Shown here: one piece after another, positions 13,245-16,012 of the stretch | Position numbering within the stretch: the first letter of the stretch is position 1 | Layout: each line of letters opens with the position of its first letter | DNA from: JADLAT01 sp964348795 | Lineage (GTDB): Bacteria > Pseudomonadota > Alphaproteobacteria > Micavibrionales > Micavibrionaceae | NCBI GenBank assembly: GCA_964348795.1 | Contig: CAYGDY010000021.1 | Coordinates: 1-16,012 of the forward strand | Reading direction: 5' to 3' | DNA length: 16,012 bases | Program-made: the position numbers and the translations under genes | The notes under the pieces: generated by a model | Database searches by the model: none | What the model saw: only the letters and a program-made list of their open reading frames with translations | Told to the model about the DNA's origin: nothing

Positions 13245-15869
13245 ATGAAATATCTCTGGTATGGATTTTTAAGCCTTCTCTCCCTTGGTTTTTTAGGGAT
13301 TCTGGTTGCCATGGCCGGCGTTGCCATTGTTTTTCACTCTTATAGTCAGGACCTCCCCGACTATAACCAGCTCAAGGATTATGAACCACCGATTGTCACA
13401 CGGCTTTATGCCGGAGATGGGCGGTTACTGGCAGAGTTTGCGCAGGAAAAACGGGTCTTCGTCCCGATTGAAAATATGCCGGAACTTGTCAAACATGCCT
13501 TTATCGCGGCGGAAGACCAGAATTTTTACCAGCACAAAGGCGTGGACCCCACAGCAATAGTACGCGCTATTGCTGTATATGCCCAGCACGCCATGGGGAA
13601 AAATGTGGCCGTCATCGGAGGATCAACCATCACGCAACAGGTGGTTAAAAACTTTCTTTTGACCAATGAAAAATCTTTCGCACGCAAAATCAAGGAAGCA
13701 ATCCTCGCCAACCGCATGGAAAGCGCTATGAGCAAGGACCGGATTTTGGAACTGTATCTGAACCAAATTTACCTCGGGGCGCGCTCTTACGGGGTGGCGG
13801 CGGCGGCGCTCCAGTATTTCAACAAATCTCTCGAAGAACTCTCTATTGCCGAAGTCGCCTATCTGGCGGCCTTGCCCAAAGCGCCCAATAACTACCATCC
13901 AGTCCGTGCCCATGATGCGGCGCTCAACCGCAGAAACTGGGTGATCCGGCGGATGCAGGAAGACGGCTATATTACGGCGTCTCAAGCCGAACAAGCCGAA
14001 CAGGCCCCCCTGCAAACCATAGAACAAGACGAAAGCCGGATTGTACGCGCCCCCTATTTTGCCGAAGAAGTCCGCAGGAAACTGGGAGAAAAATACGGAG
14101 AAGACTCTCTATATAAGGGAGGACTTGCTGTCAGAACCACGATTGATCCGGCCCTGCAGGATATTGCCACACGGGCGCTCCAAAGCGGTCTGATGACCTA
14201 CGATCAACGCCATGGGTATCGCGGCCCTTTGAAAACACTGGCTTCCCTGCTGGATTGGGAAAAACAACTGGAAGACACTAGCAAACCACAGGCCATGCTC
14301 GAAGACTGGAAACTGGCCGTTGTACTGGACACGACCCCCACGGAGGCTTCCGTTGGATTTTCTACAGGCACGACCGGCATACTTCCCCTTGTGCACGCAA
14401 AATGGGCAAGAAAATATTTGAACGAAGGCTACCAACAAGGTCCTGAAATCACAAAAATACCCGATGTGTTGCACAAAGGTGACGTTATCCTTGTGGTGCC
14501 CGTTTCCGGCACAAAAAACACCTACGCCCTGCGGCAAATCCCAGATGTACAAGGCGCGATTATTGCGCTGGACCCCCATACGGGCCGCATTCTGGCCATG
14601 CAGGGGGGCTGGACCTATACCAACTCCGAATATAACCGCGCCACGCAAGCCAAGCGCCAGCCAGGTTCCTCCTTCAAGCCCTTTGTCTATCTGGCGGCTC
14701 TCGATAGCGGCCTGACGCCTGCGACCCTGATACGAGATCAAGCCTTTATCATCGAAGACCGCCCTGGCCATTTCTGGAGCCCTGTGAATTATCACAATGA
14801 TTATTATGGTCCAACCCCTTTGCGGATCGGTGTCGAAAAATCCCGCAATTTGATGACCGTCCGGCTGGCCGATTATCTGGGCATGGATAAAATTATTGAA
14901 TATGCCGCCCGTTTTGGCATTGATGCGCATATGCCACCCAATCTTTCCAACGCGCTCGGTGCAGGCGAGACAACCTTATTCAAGCTGACAGCCGCCTATG
15001 CAGAGCTCGTCAATGGCGGGAAAAAAATCACACCGTCCTTTATCGACCGTATACAAGACCGCAGAGGCCAGACCATTTTCCGGCATGATGACCGCGCCTG
15101 TACGAATTGTGGCGACCTCATCCGATGGGAAGGTCAACCCACGCCGGAGGTTCCGGACACGCGGGAGCAAATCGCCGACCCCAGAACAGCGTACCAGATG
15201 GTTTCGATTTTGGAAGGTGTTGTCGAGCGGGGGACTGGTACAAAGCTTAAAGAGCTGAAACGACCTATCGCCGGAAAAACAGGCACCACAAACGAATCCA
15301 AGGATACATGGTTTATCGGGTTTTCGCCCGATCTGGTTGCAGGCGTCTTTGTGGGCTTTGACGACCCTCGGTCCTTGGGCAAGCGCGAAACAGGGGCTTC
15401 TGTGGCCCTGCCTGTTTTTCAGGATTTTATGACCGGTGCCCTGAAAGATGCCCCGATCCTCCCCTTCCGGATGCCACCCGGGATCAAAAACGTCCAGATC
15501 AATGCCAAAACCGGCGCACGCGCCAAAGCCGGAGATGCCCGTGTTCTCTGGGAAGCCTTCCTGACAGGGACAGAACCTACAAACGAGCCCTATATTCTCG
15601 AAAAAAGCGGGGTGCAAGCATTTTATGACAGCTCTGACAGCGGGCGATATCAGGACCCCACCCTCGAAAGCACGGACGGTGATTCAGAAGCCTATAGCGA
15701 CCCGCAAAACGCACATCAACCACCCGCTGACGGGGGGGGAGTCTTCTCCCCGCAAACATTTTCGCCTTCCCCGAACAGGGCGTATCCTGCCGTGCCACAA
15801 ACTCCATCACCGACCCCCAACAACACTCCCGTGCCTACAACCAATACCGGCACAGGTGGTCTGTATTGA
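13245..15869 (+). CDS. mrcA: Penicillin-binding protein 1A (bifunctional transglycosylase/transpeptidase)
   Basis: 874 residues from ATG 13245; this start gives a short cytoplasmic N-terminus and a transmembrane anchor (about 5-30), and is preferred to longer in-frame versions inside mlaF. It polymerises lipid II and crosslinks glycan strands in the periplasm. The GT51 domain (about 55-235) has catalytic Glu90 in AAEDQNFYQHKGVD, GGSTITQQVVKN (125-136) and Glu169 in RILELYLNQIYLG. An OB-like insert lies at about 320-430. The transpeptidase domain (about 435-735) has SxxK at Ser475-Lys478 (QPGSSFK), SRN at 533-535 and KTG at 678-680. A CTNC cysteine pair is at 619-622. The last 55 residues are rich in Pro, Thr, Asn and Ser. 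No ribosome-binding site is seen; translation is probably coupled to mlaF. Confidence 0.95.
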   Translation: MKYLWYGFLSLLSLGFLGILVAMAGVAIVFHSYSQDLPDYNQLKDYEPPIVTRLYAGDGRLLAEFAQEKRVFVPIENMPELVKHAFIAAEDQNFYQHKGVDPTAIVRAIAVYAQHAMGKNVAVIGGSTITQQVVKNFLLTNEKSFARKIKEAILANRMESAMSKDRILELYLNQIYLGARSYGVAAAALQYFNKSLEELSIAEVAYLAALPKAPNNYHPVRAHDAALNRRNWVIRRMQEDGYITASQAEQAEQAPLQTIEQDESRIVRAPYFAEEVRRKLGEKYGEDSLYKGGLAVRTTIDPALQDIATRALQSGLMTYDQRHGYRGPLKTLASLLDWEKQLEDTSKPQAMLEDWKLAVVLDTTPTEASVGFSTGTTGILPLVHAKWARKYLNEGYQQGPEITKIPDVLHKGDVILVVPVSGTKNTYALRQIPDVQGAIIALDPHTGRILAMQGGWTYTNSEYNRATQAKRQPGSSFKPFVYLAALDSGLTPATLIRDQAFIIEDRPGHFWSPVNYHNDYYGPTPLRIGVEKSRNLMTVRLADYLGMDKIIEYAARFGIDAHMPPNLSNALGAGETTLFKLTAAYAELVNGGKKITPSFIDRIQDRRGQTIFRHDDRACTNCGDLIRWEGQPTPEVPDTREQIADPRTAYQMVSILEGVVERGTGTKLKELKRPIAGKTGTTNESKDTWFIGFSPDLVAGVFVGFDDPRSLGKRETGASVALPVFQDFMTGALKDAPILPFRMPPGIKNVQINAKTGARAKAGDARVLWEAFLTGTEPTNEPYILEKSGVQAFYDSSDSGRYQDPTLESTDGDSEAYSDPQNAHQPPADGGGVFSPQTFSPSPNRAYPAVPQTPSPTPNNTPVPTTNTGTGGLY

Positions 15870-15933
15870 GGGTTCAACTATTTTCATAAATATACCCCTT
15901 TGGGGGATATGAACACGCTTGTACGTTGACCGC

Positions 15934-15957
15934 ATTGAGGCGCCCTGCGCGCTCAAT
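15934..15957. other. Strong hairpin downstream of mrcA
   Basis: ATTGAGGCGC (15934-15943) pairs with GCGC (15947-15950) and CTCAAT (15952-15957), with a 3-base loop and one bulged G. It lies 64 bases after the mrcA stop. No T-run follows on either strand, so it is not a standard intrinsic terminator, though it could stop or protect the transcript end. The rest of 15870-16012 holds no gene I can support. Confidence 0.45.
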
Positions 15958-16012
15958 AATATAGCCTCCGTCATATAAATTGATTCAAAGTGAAGATTTC
16001 ATCAATGGAGCA

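Noticed and set aside
15887..15910. ACCCCTTTGGGGG as a terminator for mrcA
   Set aside because: The stem is only 4 bp before mismatches or a bulge, and no T-run follows it.
16005..16012. ATG GAG near the right edge as the start of prfB, which often follows the PBP1A gene in alphaproteobacteria
   Set aside because: Only two codons are visible, there is no ribosome-binding site, and other frames are equally open; there is too little sequence to call.

Overview
The window looks like chromosomal DNA of a Gram-negative alphaproteobacterium of moderate GC. Evidence for this is an outer-membrane OmpW, an Mla lipid-transport ABC pair, a bifunctional PBP1A, an EF-Tu beginning MSKEKFVRNKPHCNIGT, and a PheS whose C-terminus runs IRWLSHYGFEPL, the form I associate with alphaproteobacteria. 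The order is not certain; a Micavibrio- or Rhodospirillales-like organism would fit, but that is a guess. There are no tRNA or rRNA genes, CRISPR arrays or insertion sequences, and no gene-free stretch longer than 300 bases.

Layout. Bases 1-53 hold the first 17 codons of tuf (EF-Tu) on the minus strand. It diverges from ompW (299-943), which has a near-perfect FNR/Anr-type site placed exactly as for a class II activated promoter and a strong terminator downstream. A minus-strand block follows, transcribed from right to left: polA (3860-6685), an alpha/beta hydrolase lacking its nucleophile serine (2967-3734), rpmI-rplT (translationally coupled, then a terminator) and pheS. pheT is missing after pheS. 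serA (6821-8404, plus strand) diverges from polA and converges with a 420-residue acidic protein (8413-9675, minus) that carries decapeptide repeats and a cryptic peptidoglycan-binding-like segment.

The right half is dominated by cell-envelope genes. Alanine racemase (9829-11004) makes D-Ala. A VanX/DdpX-like D-Ala-D-Ala dipeptidase (10908-11576, minus) overlaps the alr 3' end tail to tail by 97 bp and has Asp where the family has a zinc-binding His. Then come mlaE, mlaF and a PBP1A gene in a tight plus-strand operon (11673-15869; ATGA overlap, then a 4-bp gap) with no mlaD. Together these genes cover D-Ala supply, possible D-Ala-D-Ala turnover, lipid transport and peptidoglycan polymerisation.

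Most genes are ordinary housekeeping genes. The points that deserve a second look are substituted catalytic residues in two enzymes, the overlapping antisense alr/dipeptidase ends, the uncharacterised acidic repeat protein with a possible wall-binding module, split operons (no pheT, no mlaD), an L35 C-terminal extension that contains the rplT ribosome-binding site, and the FNR-type promoter of ompW. I did not find a convincing new multi-gene system.
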